Origin: Pedobacter faecalis
Lineage (GTDB): Bacteria; Bacteroidota; Bacteroidia; Sphingobacteriales; Sphingobacteriaceae
Length of the DNA stretch: 64,000 nucleotides
Direction of reading: 5' to 3'
NCBI RefSeq assembly: GCF_030182585.1
Contig: NZ_JARXOW010000001.1
Location: 1,054,001 to 1,118,000 of the forward strand
The position numbers and the translations under genes were made by a program. Each line of letters starts with the position of its first letter. The stretch's first letter is position 1. This document shows positions 43,655-51,737 of this stretch, in pieces. Below the pieces are notes generated by a model, which was not told the DNA's origin, searched no databases, and saw nothing but the letters and a program-made list of their open reading frames with translations.

Positions 43655-44581
43655 TTGAAAGAGAGTATCATTAAAATAGAACATCTGTCGCATCGCTATA
43701 GCAGTTCCTGGGCCATTCGCGACATCAATATGGAAATCAACCATAGCGGCATCGTAGGCCTGCTGGGTTCCAATGGTGCGGGCAAATCGACCACCATGAA
43801 TATCCTGTGTGGTGCGCTCAACCAGACCGAGGGAAAGGTATACATCAACGGTATCGATATCCGTGAGCAACCCGAACTGGCCAAACGGCATATCGGTTTC
43901 CTGCCCCAAACCCCGCCCCTGTACATGGACCTTACGGTAGATGAATACCTGAAGTACTGCGCAGAACTGCGGTTAATCCCCCGCAACAAGATCCGGTCGG
44001 CCGTCGACGAGGCCAAGGAACGCTGCGGTATTGCGCATTTCAGCAGCAGGCTGATCGGCAATTTGTCGGGCGGGTACCGGCAGCGGGTGGGCATAGCCCA
44101 GGCCATCATCCATCACCCCAAAGTAGTGGTGCTAGATGAGCCCACCAATGGACTTGATCCCAACCAGATCATCGAGGTAAGAGCGCTGATCAAGGAGATC
44201 TCAGCCGACCGCCTAGTTATTTTCTCCTCCCATATCTTAACCGAAGTGCAGGTGCTTTGCAAAGACATCAAAATGATCGAAGGCGGCAGGATCGTGTTTT
44301 CCGACACCATGGATGCCTTCAATAACTATGCAGAGCCACACAGCCTGCTGCTCAGTATGGAAAACCCACCAATTGCCGAAGAACTATTGCGTATAGAAGG
44401 CGCAACAAAGGTTGAATTTATTACCGGGCGGCAGCTCCGTCTGCATTTCAGTGGCGACCAGGAGATTACCGAGCGGGTCATTGCCGCCAGCATGCAGAAC
44501 GGCTGGAAACTGAGGGAAATCAGTATCGATAAGAGTGCCCTCGACGAGATCTTTAAACAACTATCGGCCAAATCTTCATAA
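43655..44581 (+). CDS. GldA-like ABC transporter ATP-binding protein
   Basis: A 308-residue cytoplasmic ATPase. Walker A GLLGSNGAGKST with Lys44, signature LSGGYRQRVG, Walker B VVVLDEPTNGLDP and the switch His in SSHIL. The close match is to GldA, the ATPase of the GldA-GldF-GldG complex. TTG appears to be the start codon, as no ATG lies near; the first strand ESIIKIEHLSHRY begins right after it. The permease start follows 25 nt after the stop. A GldA-like protein in a Sus operon suggests export or import linked with the outer-membrane pair. Confidence 0.9.
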   Translation: MKESIIKIEHLSHRYSSSWAIRDINMEINHSGIVGLLGSNGAGKSTTMNILCGALNQTEGKVYINGIDIREQPELAKRHIGFLPQTPPLYMDLTVDEYLKYCAELRLIPRNKIRSAVDEAKERCGIAHFSSRLIGNLSGGYRQRVGIAQAIIHHPKVVVLDEPTNGLDPNQIIEVRALIKEISADRLVIFSSHILTEVQVLCKDIKMIEGGRIVFSDTMDAFNNYAEPHSLLLSMENPPIAEELLRIEGATKVEFITGRQLRLHFSGDQEITERVIAASMQNGWKLREISIDKSALDEIFKQLSAKSS

Positions 44582-44606
44582 CCCATACCTCCAAAACAGA
44601 TACTTC

Positions 44607-46919
44607 ATGAACATGATATTTAAAGTTGCTAGAACAGAGATCAAAACCCTGTTTTACTCTCCTATTGCCTGGTTTTTAATGGTCGTATTTCTGATCCAGT
44701 GCGCGCTGGCCTATCTCAAAGTACTCGATTATTTTACCGGCATGCAGGAAAGAGGCGGACCCAACCTAGATTATCTGGCGCCGCTTACGTTCAACATCTT
44801 TTCAGAGCCCCGCGGGGGGATGTTCAATAAAGTGATGCAGAACTTATACCTCTACATCCCTTTGCTCACCATGGGCCTCATCAGCCGAGAAATTAACGGT
44901 GGCACCATCAAGCTGCTGTATTCCTCACCCGTCAAAGTCAGCGAAATCATTTTTGGAAAGTACCTCGCTATGGTAATATACAGTCTCGTGCTGATCGGCA
45001 TCGTCGGTATTTTCATTGTAGCGGGTGCGTTTCATATTTCCGGGGTCGATTATGGCCTGCTCGTCTCAGCCGTGCTCGGCTTTTTCCTGCTGCTTTGTGC
45101 GTATTCCGCCATCGGCTTATTTATGTCCTGCCTCACCACCTACCAGGTGGTGGCGGCGGTCAGCACCTTCGTCATGATCGGTATTCTGAGTTATATCGGT
45201 ACACTCTGGCAGGAGTACGACTTTTTCAGGGACATCACCTATTTCCTCTCCCTGTCGGGCCGAACCAACCATATGCTCAACGGACTAATCACCACAAAAG
45301 ATCTGATCTACTTCCTGATCATTATCTATATTTTCCTTGGGCTGAGTATATACAAACTCCGGGCAGGCCGCGAATCTAAGTCGGCCCTATTCAAAGCAGG
45401 ACGCTATGTAGGCGTAGTGCTCTCTGCACTTGTGGTCGGCTATATTTCTTCCCGTCCGGGCATGATCGGCTATCTCGATACCACAGCCGGTAAAACGAAT
45501 ACGTTAAGTCCGCAGGTCCAGAAGATCGTAAAGGATTTCGGAAAAGATGAACTGGAAGTCACATTGTACAACAACCTGCTCGACAACTACAGCTACCTCG
45601 GCATGCCCTCAGGGCGCAATCGCTTTCTGGCCATGTGGGAGCGTTACGTCAGGTTCAAACCCGACATCAAATTCAATTACGTGATGTATTACGACGAGCC
45701 CCTCGATGCCGCCTATATGATGCAGGCCTACAAGGGCAAGTCGCTCAAAGAGATCGCCGAAATGAACGCTAAGAGTTCCAAGATCGACCTAAGCCGGTTT
45801 AAAACCCCTGAAGAGATCAGCAAGGTGGTCGACCTGAAGCCGGAACTGAACCGTTTTGTGATGCAGCTGAAGTACAAGGACAAAACCACCTTCCTCCGTA
45901 TCTTCAAGGACATGATGATCTTTCCCTCCGAGACTGAATTTTCCGCAGCCTTCAAGCGTTTGCAACAGGCCAGAATACCTAAAATCGCTTTTCTAAGCGG
46001 CAACCTGGAGCGGAGTATTAATAAGAGCGGCGACCGGGAGTACGAGAACCTGACCAACCTTAAAACCTTCCGCCACGCGCTAATCAACCAAGGCTTTGAT
46101 GTAGACACGATATCGGTAGCCGGGGACGAAGTCCCGGCCTGGGTTTCCACGCTGGTTATTGCCGACCCGAAAACTGACCTGCCGGCCACCACCTTGTCGG
46201 CCGTCCAACGATATATCGATAAGGGCGGCAACCTGCTCATCATGGGTGAGCCCGGCAAGCAGCAGGTGCTGAACCCGTTGCTTAAGCAGTTCGGCGTGCA
46301 GCTGATCGATGGGGTAGTTGCACAGCCGAGCAGCGATCTGGCACCCGATCTGGTGCTGAATGCGCTTACCCCCCAGGCGGCTACATTTACCCGTAGTGCC
46401 CTGAAGATCTATGCAGACACCATACCTGTTTCAACACCTGGTGTAACGGGACTAACCTACAGCACAGGAGGAGCGTATACGATCAAACCTCTGCTTGTCA
46501 CCAGTAAAGATAAAAGCTGGCTGAAGAAAGGAAAAATGGTCGCCGATTCGGCCGATATTGTTTTTTCTCCTCAGGATGGAGACGAAAAGATTTCCCTTGC
46601 GACAGCACTTTCGCTGACCCGCAAGGTGCAAGGCAAAGAGCAGCGGGTTGTCATTACAGGAGATGCCGACCTGATGAGCAATTCAGAGCTGCGCCGCTAT
46701 AATGTCAAGACCTCCAATTTTGTATTTAATACGGCGGTCTTCAGTTGGCTCAGCTACGGAGAATTTCCTATTGATGCGTCAAGGCCGGATGCGAAAGATA
46801 ATCGTCTTCTCGTAAGCTCCGAGCAGGTAAGCCTATTAAATATTCTCTTTGTCTGGGTGTTACCTGCTCTTGTTTTGGTTGCAGGAAGCATTTTGCTGAT
46901 CAGGAGAAAGCGGAAATAA
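44607..46919 (+). CDS. GldF-GldG fused ABC permease
   Basis: A 770-residue inner-membrane protein. The N-terminal part (about 1-240) is an ABC-2 permease with six hydrophobic segments (REINGGTIKLLYSSPVKVSE marks the GldF-like cytoplasmic loop). The remainder is GldG-like: a membrane anchor at about 265, then periplasmic alpha/beta domains including the ABC_transp_aux type (RIPKIAFLSGNLERSINKSG, KGGNLLIMGEPGKQQV), and a last membrane segment with an RRKRK end. In gliding Flavobacterium, GldF and GldG are separate genes; here they are one chain. Start at 44607 (MNMIFKVARTEIKTLFYS); an earlier in-frame start lies within the ATPase gene. The next gene begins 1 nt after its stop. Confidence 0.88.
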   Translation: MNMIFKVARTEIKTLFYSPIAWFLMVVFLIQCALAYLKVLDYFTGMQERGGPNLDYLAPLTFNIFSEPRGGMFNKVMQNLYLYIPLLTMGLISREINGGTIKLLYSSPVKVSEIIFGKYLAMVIYSLVLIGIVGIFIVAGAFHISGVDYGLLVSAVLGFFLLLCAYSAIGLFMSCLTTYQVVAAVSTFVMIGILSYIGTLWQEYDFFRDITYFLSLSGRTNHMLNGLITTKDLIYFLIIIYIFLGLSIYKLRAGRESKSALFKAGRYVGVVLSALVVGYISSRPGMIGYLDTTAGKTNTLSPQVQKIVKDFGKDELEVTLYNNLLDNYSYLGMPSGRNRFLAMWERYVRFKPDIKFNYVMYYDEPLDAAYMMQAYKGKSLKEIAEMNAKSSKIDLSRFKTPEEISKVVDLKPELNRFVMQLKYKDKTTFLRIFKDMMIFPSETEFSAAFKRLQQARIPKIAFLSGNLERSINKSGDREYENLTNLKTFRHALINQGFDVDTISVAGDEVPAWVSTLVIADPKTDLPATTLSAVQRYIDKGGNLLIMGEPGKQQVLNPLLKQFGVQLIDGVVAQPSSDLAPDLVLNALTPQAATFTRSALKIYADTIPVSTPGVTGLTYSTGGAYTIKPLLVTSKDKSWLKKGKMVADSADIVFSPQDGDEKISLATALSLTRKVQGKEQRVVITGDADLMSNSELRRYNVKTSNFVFNTAVFSWLSYGEFPIDASRPDAKDNRLLVSSEQVSLLNILFVWVLPALVLVAGSILLIRRKRK

Positions 46920-46920
46920 C

Positions 46921-48264
46921 ATGACGTTTTTCAAAACAGATAAGCAAACGCTGGACGACCTCAACATTTTTGGACGGCAGGGAAGCGATTCCGTATATTC
47001 AATCTTTAACCGCTGCGCTACACGAGGTGGCGCAGCGGTTCTTGAAGAAATGTTCCGGTACCCCCTGGCAAATGAAACATCCATAAAGCGTCGCTGTGGC
47101 ATCATCCAGTATTTTTCAAGCCTTGAAGCACCATTCCCTTTCCCGCTTGCAAGTTTCGACGCCATAGAGCCATACCTGGCCAACACGGATGAGCGGACCA
47201 GGATTTCTGCCCAGAACCGTACCATTGGGGCTAAGCTCGGCAACCTGATTGCAGTCAATACGGAAACATCGATCATTCATCAGGGGATTACGGCTTTGGC
47301 TGAGCTGCTTAAAACCCTATACGATTTTGTTTCGTCCTTAAATCTGAGCGGGGACGACGGTTACTATACTGAGGCCAGGGAGATAGTCGCGCTCTTGAAA
47401 GACCAGGTGTTTCATCCGGTTCTAAACCAACCGGAGGGAAAGTTGGCCGAAGAAACTTTATCCAGTTATGACGGTGTTTTCCGTTTTAGCCACAAGGATA
47501 CCGTGCAAAAATTACTCAGATACATTTACCATCTGGATGTATACCTCGCGGCAGGTAAAGTTGCCAGGGAGCGGAAACTCTGCTTTCCCTCCCTTGTAGC
47601 TTCAGTCGACTGTACGACAATCGAGGGCCTGTATCATCCCCTGGTCCAAAATGCAGTACCAAACTCCGTACAGATTGATGGAGAAAACAACGTGATCTTC
47701 CTAACCGGAGCCAATATGGCGGGGAAGTCTACTTTCATGAAGTCGCTGGGCATTGCCATGTTTCTTGCACATATGGGTTTCCCGGTAGCTGCTAAACGCA
47801 TGGAATTCTCTGTAATGGACGGGATTTTCACCAACATTAACCTGCCCGACAACCTTAGTATGGGGGCCAGCCACTTTTATGCAGAGGTTCTGAGGTTAAA
47901 AAAAATAGCCAAAGAACTGGCCAGTGGAGCTAAGTTGTTCGTCGTATTCGACGAGCTTTTCAGGGGCACTAACGTTAAAGACGCCTATGAAGCCACTTTA
48001 GCCATCACGAGCGCTTTTGCCCGCAAGCGAAATGGTATGTTCGTCATATCGACGCACATCATCGAAGCAGGCCAGGTATTGCGTGAAAAGCACCAGAACA
48101 TCCGGTTCATCTATCTGCCCACCCTGATGCAAGGTTCTAAGCCTGTTTATACATACAGGCTGGAAGAGGGTATTACGGACGACCGGCATGGCATGCTGAT
48201 CATTAATAACGAACGGATAATTGAGATACTTGAGGCAGGAATAAAGATCCATAACAACATATAA
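46921..48264 (+). CDS. MutS-core ATPase, first of a tandem pair
   Basis: A 447-residue protein with the core and ATPase domains of MutS but no mismatch-recognition domain I or connector II. The start resembles MutS domain III (TLDDLNIFGRQGSDSVYSIF, GGAAVLEEMFRYPLANETSI). The ATPase domain starts at about 260: Walker A TGANMAGKST, NLSMGASHFYAEV (equivalent of the MutS signature loop), Walker B FVVFDELFRGT and STHIIE. All ATPase motifs look intact. By its family, it would dimerise and bind DNA or another polymer through the core domain. It joins an operon with Sus and Gld-like genes, so mismatch repair is unlikely. Gap to the permease is 1 nt; the second copy follows with no gap. Confidence 0.88.
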   Translation: MTFFKTDKQTLDDLNIFGRQGSDSVYSIFNRCATRGGAAVLEEMFRYPLANETSIKRRCGIIQYFSSLEAPFPFPLASFDAIEPYLANTDERTRISAQNRTIGAKLGNLIAVNTETSIIHQGITALAELLKTLYDFVSSLNLSGDDGYYTEAREIVALLKDQVFHPVLNQPEGKLAEETLSSYDGVFRFSHKDTVQKLLRYIYHLDVYLAAGKVARERKLCFPSLVASVDCTTIEGLYHPLVQNAVPNSVQIDGENNVIFLTGANMAGKSTFMKSLGIAMFLAHMGFPVAAKRMEFSVMDGIFTNINLPDNLSMGASHFYAEVLRLKKIAKELASGAKLFVVFDELFRGTNVKDAYEATLAITSAFARKRNGMFVISTHIIEAGQVLREKHQNIRFIYLPTLMQGSKPVYTYRLEEGITDDRHGMLIINNERIIEILEAGIKIHNNI

Positions 48265-49593
48265 ATGAGCTTTATAGCAGATAAACAAACGCTTAATGAC
48301 CTGAATCTGGCAGGAAGATTTACTCCTAACTCCATATTCAGCCTTTTTAATAAAACAAAAACCACCGGTGGCGAACGGCTGTTGCAGGAGATGTTCAAAA
48401 CGCCGCTCACAAACCCTGAAGATATCAACCAGCGAAGCAGCATCATTCAGTTTTTTCAGCAAGCAGGATTGACGTTTCCGCTGGACGGGCCAATTTTTGA
48501 TGCGGCAGGAAATCACATGGCCTTAGGCACATCCCCGAACAGGACGAGTGGCCTGATAAATCTGATGCTAAAAAAAGCATCTGCCGCCTTACTGCGCGAC
48601 GACAAGTTCCAGCGGATGGTCGACGGGCTTTCGGCCACTGTGGAAGTCCTGAACAAGCTCCGGGACTTCTGGGAAAAACTTGGACAACAAATTGACAGCA
48701 GCCCCTACAACAACACCTGGGAGCTATTTGGACCTATATTTTCAGATGCCCGGCTGGCAAGCCTTATCAGGGAAAATGAGGTAGCAGGGTGGCCTTTAGT
48801 CAAGCTGGCCAGGTACGACCACCTGATGCGTCACGTGCTGCGTAAAGAGATCGAGCTTTTGTTCGACGAAGTTTGCCGTTTAGACGTTTACATTGCTGTT
48901 GCCCAGGTATCCCATGCGAAGGGTTTTTCCTTTGCAGAAGCATTGCCCAAAGAAAAAAATGAATACCGCAGTTCTGCCCTGCGGCATCCCATGCTCGAGA
49001 AAGCCGTCGCGAATCCTTTGTCCTTTAAAGAATCTTCTAACCTACTGTTCCTTACTGGTGCAAATATGGCTGGTAAATCTACGCTCATGAAAGCCTTCGG
49101 AATCTCTGTATACCTTGCACACATGGGTTTCCCGGTCGCGGCCGAGGACATGGTGTTTTCCGTAAAAGACGGCATCTATTCCTCCGTAAACGTACCTGAC
49201 AACATTCAACTCGGACTAAGCCATTTTTATGCGGAAGTGCTCCGTGTAAAGCATGTAGCCCAAGAAGTGGCATCGGGCAAAAATCTCGTGGTTATTTTCG
49301 ACGAGCTCTTTAAAGGCACCAATGTGAAGGACGCTTATGATGGTACGCTTGCGGTTACACAGGCCTTCGCCCGCTATACTCGTTGCTGCTTTTTAGTGTC
49401 TACACATATTGTGGAAGTAGGCGAAGCCTTATCGGCCCAAACAGCAGGCGTTCAGTTTGCTTACCTGCCGACCGTCATGGCCGGCAGCAAACCTACGTAC
49501 ACCTACAGGCTCGAACAAGGAATCAGTTCAGACCGACAAGGCATGTTAATTATTCAGAACGAAGGAATACTTGAGTTGCTTGAAGAAAAATGA
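48265..49593 (+). CDS. MutS-core ATPase, second of the tandem pair
   Basis: A 442-residue paralogue of the preceding gene, starting right after its stop (TAA|ATG). It has the same domain order and intact motifs: Walker A TGANMAGKST at about 262, NIQLGLSHFYAEV, Walker B VVIFDELFKGT and STHIVE. The N-terminal core is more divergent (TLNDLNLAGRFTPNSIFSLF). Conservation of both ATPase sites and the direct adjacency favour an obligate heterodimer over a recent idle duplicate. The gene ends 31 nt before the convergent blaR1. Confidence 0.88.
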   Translation: MSFIADKQTLNDLNLAGRFTPNSIFSLFNKTKTTGGERLLQEMFKTPLTNPEDINQRSSIIQFFQQAGLTFPLDGPIFDAAGNHMALGTSPNRTSGLINLMLKKASAALLRDDKFQRMVDGLSATVEVLNKLRDFWEKLGQQIDSSPYNNTWELFGPIFSDARLASLIRENEVAGWPLVKLARYDHLMRHVLRKEIELLFDEVCRLDVYIAVAQVSHAKGFSFAEALPKEKNEYRSSALRHPMLEKAVANPLSFKESSNLLFLTGANMAGKSTLMKAFGISVYLAHMGFPVAAEDMVFSVKDGIYSSVNVPDNIQLGLSHFYAEVLRVKHVAQEVASGKNLVVIFDELFKGTNVKDAYDGTLAVTQAFARYTRCCFLVSTHIVEVGEALSAQTAGVQFAYLPTVMAGSKPTYTYRLEQGISSDRQGMLIIQNEGILELLEEK

Positions 49594-49624
49594 ATATACG
49601 CCCATGACTTTTACGCAAATGCAC

Positions 49625-51277
49625 CTACTCTCGGTCGCGCAGAATTACAAGATTTCGTTGAGCTATACGCCTTCCATTAACCTTGATGTTTCCTTTGCAG
49701 ATGGCTATCTTTTTTAAAGGATAGTCGTTCATAATGGCTGCCAGAGCATTTCGGTCATCCGTAACAAGCCATTTTGATTCAGCTTGATACACGATCAAAC
49801 ATGACTTAAAATTCTGCGCTTCTGATATTAAATCCTGCATGCAGGTAGATTGTGCGCATTCCCGTAACCGATTGGTGCTAAAACCAAATTGTGTTAATGT
49901 ATCAGCTTTTACTTTCCTTGCATCCTCGGCGACCTTAGCCTGCGAATGCCGTCCTTCTACTTCAGGCAGATATTGCACGATGTGATTTCGTGCAAGCTTG
50001 TCGCCATCCACACTAAGATCGGCTAACTTGCCGTTTCCCCCGGCACTGATACGTCTTTCAGTCGAAAGAAGCGAATCAATGGGTTGTGAACTGTGTAAAC
50101 GATCCCCTTCGCCTTTCCGGATCGCTTTTACGGGACTGCTTTGAACGGGACTGCGCTCAAACTGTGCTGGGCTGCCCCCTGTGAAGGTTTCAACAAGCAC
50201 ACTCTGCGTGGTCGTCACCGCCTTTTTCACCATACCGGCATCTGTCGACGATACCGTCAATGTGATCAGTACAGTTGTAACCATACTCAATGTTAGAACT
50301 CCTTTTTCCATAACATTTAAACTTTGATTATTATTAGATACTATACGTCTTACGCGTCCGACAATGCCCGATTTCCTTCCGGAAAGACCCATAGCCATAG
50401 CGTGCTTCGTATCACTATATTGCTGGCAACTCAGCAGCGCCTGAATATAAGTCCGCTTGTCGCCCGTTTTGCTGACAGCCATTTCGTCACAGCAGTGCTC
50501 TCGTTCTGCTTTTATCAACGCAGAAAGCCAGAGCAGCGCAGGATTGAAAAAGAAGATAATCTCGACCACCTGCTGAAATATATTGACCATATAGTCGCTT
50601 CTATGGATGTGGCTAAGCTCATGAAGTAGGATAGCTTCCACCTCCGCGACAGAAAGCCTATTAAGCAGTCCGATAGGGATAAGGATCATTGGCTTTAAAT
50701 AGCCAATTGTCATAGGGCTTTTAGCTAGGCCAGACTGGAGGATGGCCACTTTTCTCCTGATGCCCAGAGCTACCGAAAGCTCCTCAAGTTTTGTTTCCCA
50801 ATGCCTGCCGGCAGCCCTCACCTGTGTGCGCCTTATCATGTAAACATGGTGGAGCCCAGCCACAAACCCCAGGTATTTGATGCAGATCACCAGGAACCAG
50901 ATTAGTACCACAGTCGACGAGTGAGCGTTGAGGTAGTCGTAAACACTAAAAAATAAACTTTCAATGCTGGTGTCCGCGGATGTCTGGGCAGGTGATCCAT
51001 CTTCGGCGGCAACGAAATTTATGGCTGACGGCGACTGCCCGCTTGAATGAGCTTTGCTAAGCTGGACGTTGAAAGTCATCAGTACTGCGATAATAAACGC
51101 CGAAAAGCAAACAATAAGCAACTTATACCGGAGGGCCGCACTTGCCTTTTTTGTGAGAACGACTGTAACCGCCGCGACCAGGGCGACAGCCAGACCTTGC
51201 CACAAAGAATGAATTAAGGTTGCGCAAATGGCTTTTGCGATCTGTGCAGTTAAGAAGTTCGGCAGCTCAAGTTCCAT
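49625..51277 (-). CDS. BlaR1-type M56 metallopeptidase
   Basis: A 550-residue inner-membrane sensor-protease. Four N-terminal hydrophobic segments; the zinc-protease motif HELSH is at 219-223 in the cytoplasmic loop. The C-terminal 250 residues lie outside the membrane and lack a recognisable penicillin-binding domain, so the input signal is unknown. It pairs with the BlaI-type repressor gene 8 nt upstream; proteolysis of BlaI by BlaR1 relieves repression in studied systems. The downstream target operon is not obvious but the operator sits in front of blaI itself. Confidence 0.88.
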   Translation of the reverse strand: MELELPNFLTAQIAKAICATLIHSLWQGLAVALVAAVTVVLTKKASAALRYKLLIVCFSAFIIAVLMTFNVQLSKAHSSGQSPSAINFVAAEDGSPAQTSADTSIESLFFSVYDYLNAHSSTVVLIWFLVICIKYLGFVAGLHHVYMIRRTQVRAAGRHWETKLEELSVALGIRRKVAILQSGLAKSPMTIGYLKPMILIPIGLLNRLSVAEVEAILLHELSHIHRSDYMVNIFQQVVEIIFFFNPALLWLSALIKAEREHCCDEMAVSKTGDKRTYIQALLSCQQYSDTKHAMAMGLSGRKSGIVGRVRRIVSNNNQSLNVMEKGVLTLSMVTTVLITLTVSSTDAGMVKKAVTTTQSVLVETFTGGSPAQFERSPVQSSPVKAIRKGEGDRLHSSQPIDSLLSTERRISAGGNGKLADLSVDGDKLARNHIVQYLPEVEGRHSQAKVAEDARKVKADTLTQFGFSTNRLRECAQSTCMQDLISEAQNFKSCLIVYQAESKWLVTDDRNALAAIMNDYPLKKIAICKGNIKVNGRRIAQRNLVILRDRE

Positions 51278-51285
51278 GTGATGGG

Positions 51286-51684
51286 CTATTTTTGCTGATC
51301 AAGCTTTTTCAGCAAGGCTTTAATTTCCTCGCGCTCCTTAACCGAGGTGCTGCTGTTGCCCAGCAACTGCAGCACCAGGTTGGTTGCAGAACCCTTATAA
51401 ATGGAATCAACAAACCTTTGAAGCAAAAAACGCTTGGTCTTCTCTTCCGCTTCTGCTACATGGTACACATGAGTCATATGGCTCTGGTCTCGCTTCAGGA
51501 TCGACTTATCGACCATGATCTGCATGAGCTTCAGCGTAGAGGTATACTTGATCTCCCGGTTTTCACTAAGTTTATCGTTAACAAACCTGACCGTGGAGGG
51601 ACCGTACTCCCAAAGTACCTGAAGGATTTCCAGTTCGGATTTTGTGGGCTCAAATTTGCCAAAGCGATTTTCCTGATGTTCCAT
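51286..51684 (-). CDS. BlaI/MecI-family repressor
   Basis: A 132-residue winged-helix repressor: FEPTKSELEILQVLWEYGPS at the N-terminus, YTSTLKLMQIMVDKSILKRD as the recognition region, and a helical C-terminal dimerisation part. The start at 51684 is preceded by an operator inside its promoter. It is cotranscribed with blaR1, 8 nt downstream. In Bacteroidota such pairs often respond to envelope stress rather than beta-lactams. Confidence 0.92.
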   Translation of the reverse strand: MEHQENRFGKFEPTKSELEILQVLWEYGPSTVRFVNDKLSENREIKYTSTLKLMQIMVDKSILKRDQSHMTHVYHVAEAEEKTKRFLLQRFVDSIYKGSATNLVLQLLGNSSTSVKEREEIKALLKKLDQQK

Positions 51685-51688
51685 ACCA

Positions 51689-51718
51689 CCAAGATACGAA
51701 TAATTTCGTACGAAACAA
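51689..51718 (-). promoter_or_regulatory. blaI promoter with overlapping operator
   Basis: Minus strand TTG (51716-51718), 19 nt, TATCTTGG (51689-51696). Three half-sites lie within the spacer in alternating orientation: TACGAA 51695-51700, TTCGTA 51705-51710, TACGAA 51709-51714; TTTCGTACGAAA at 51704-51715 is a perfect palindrome. BlaI bound here would exclude polymerase and autoregulate blaI-blaR1. Confidence 0.7.
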
Positions 51719-51737
51719 GAGGTAGCTCACTTTTTGT

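Noticed and set aside
46921..49593. Canonical MutS mismatch repair proteins
   Set aside because: Both are about 445 residues and lack the mismatch-recognition and connector domains of the roughly 850-residue repair MutS.
49625..51684. Beta-lactam resistance cassette
   Set aside because: BlaI/BlaR1 are present, but there is no beta-lactamase gene nearby and BlaR1 lacks a recognisable penicillin-binding domain.
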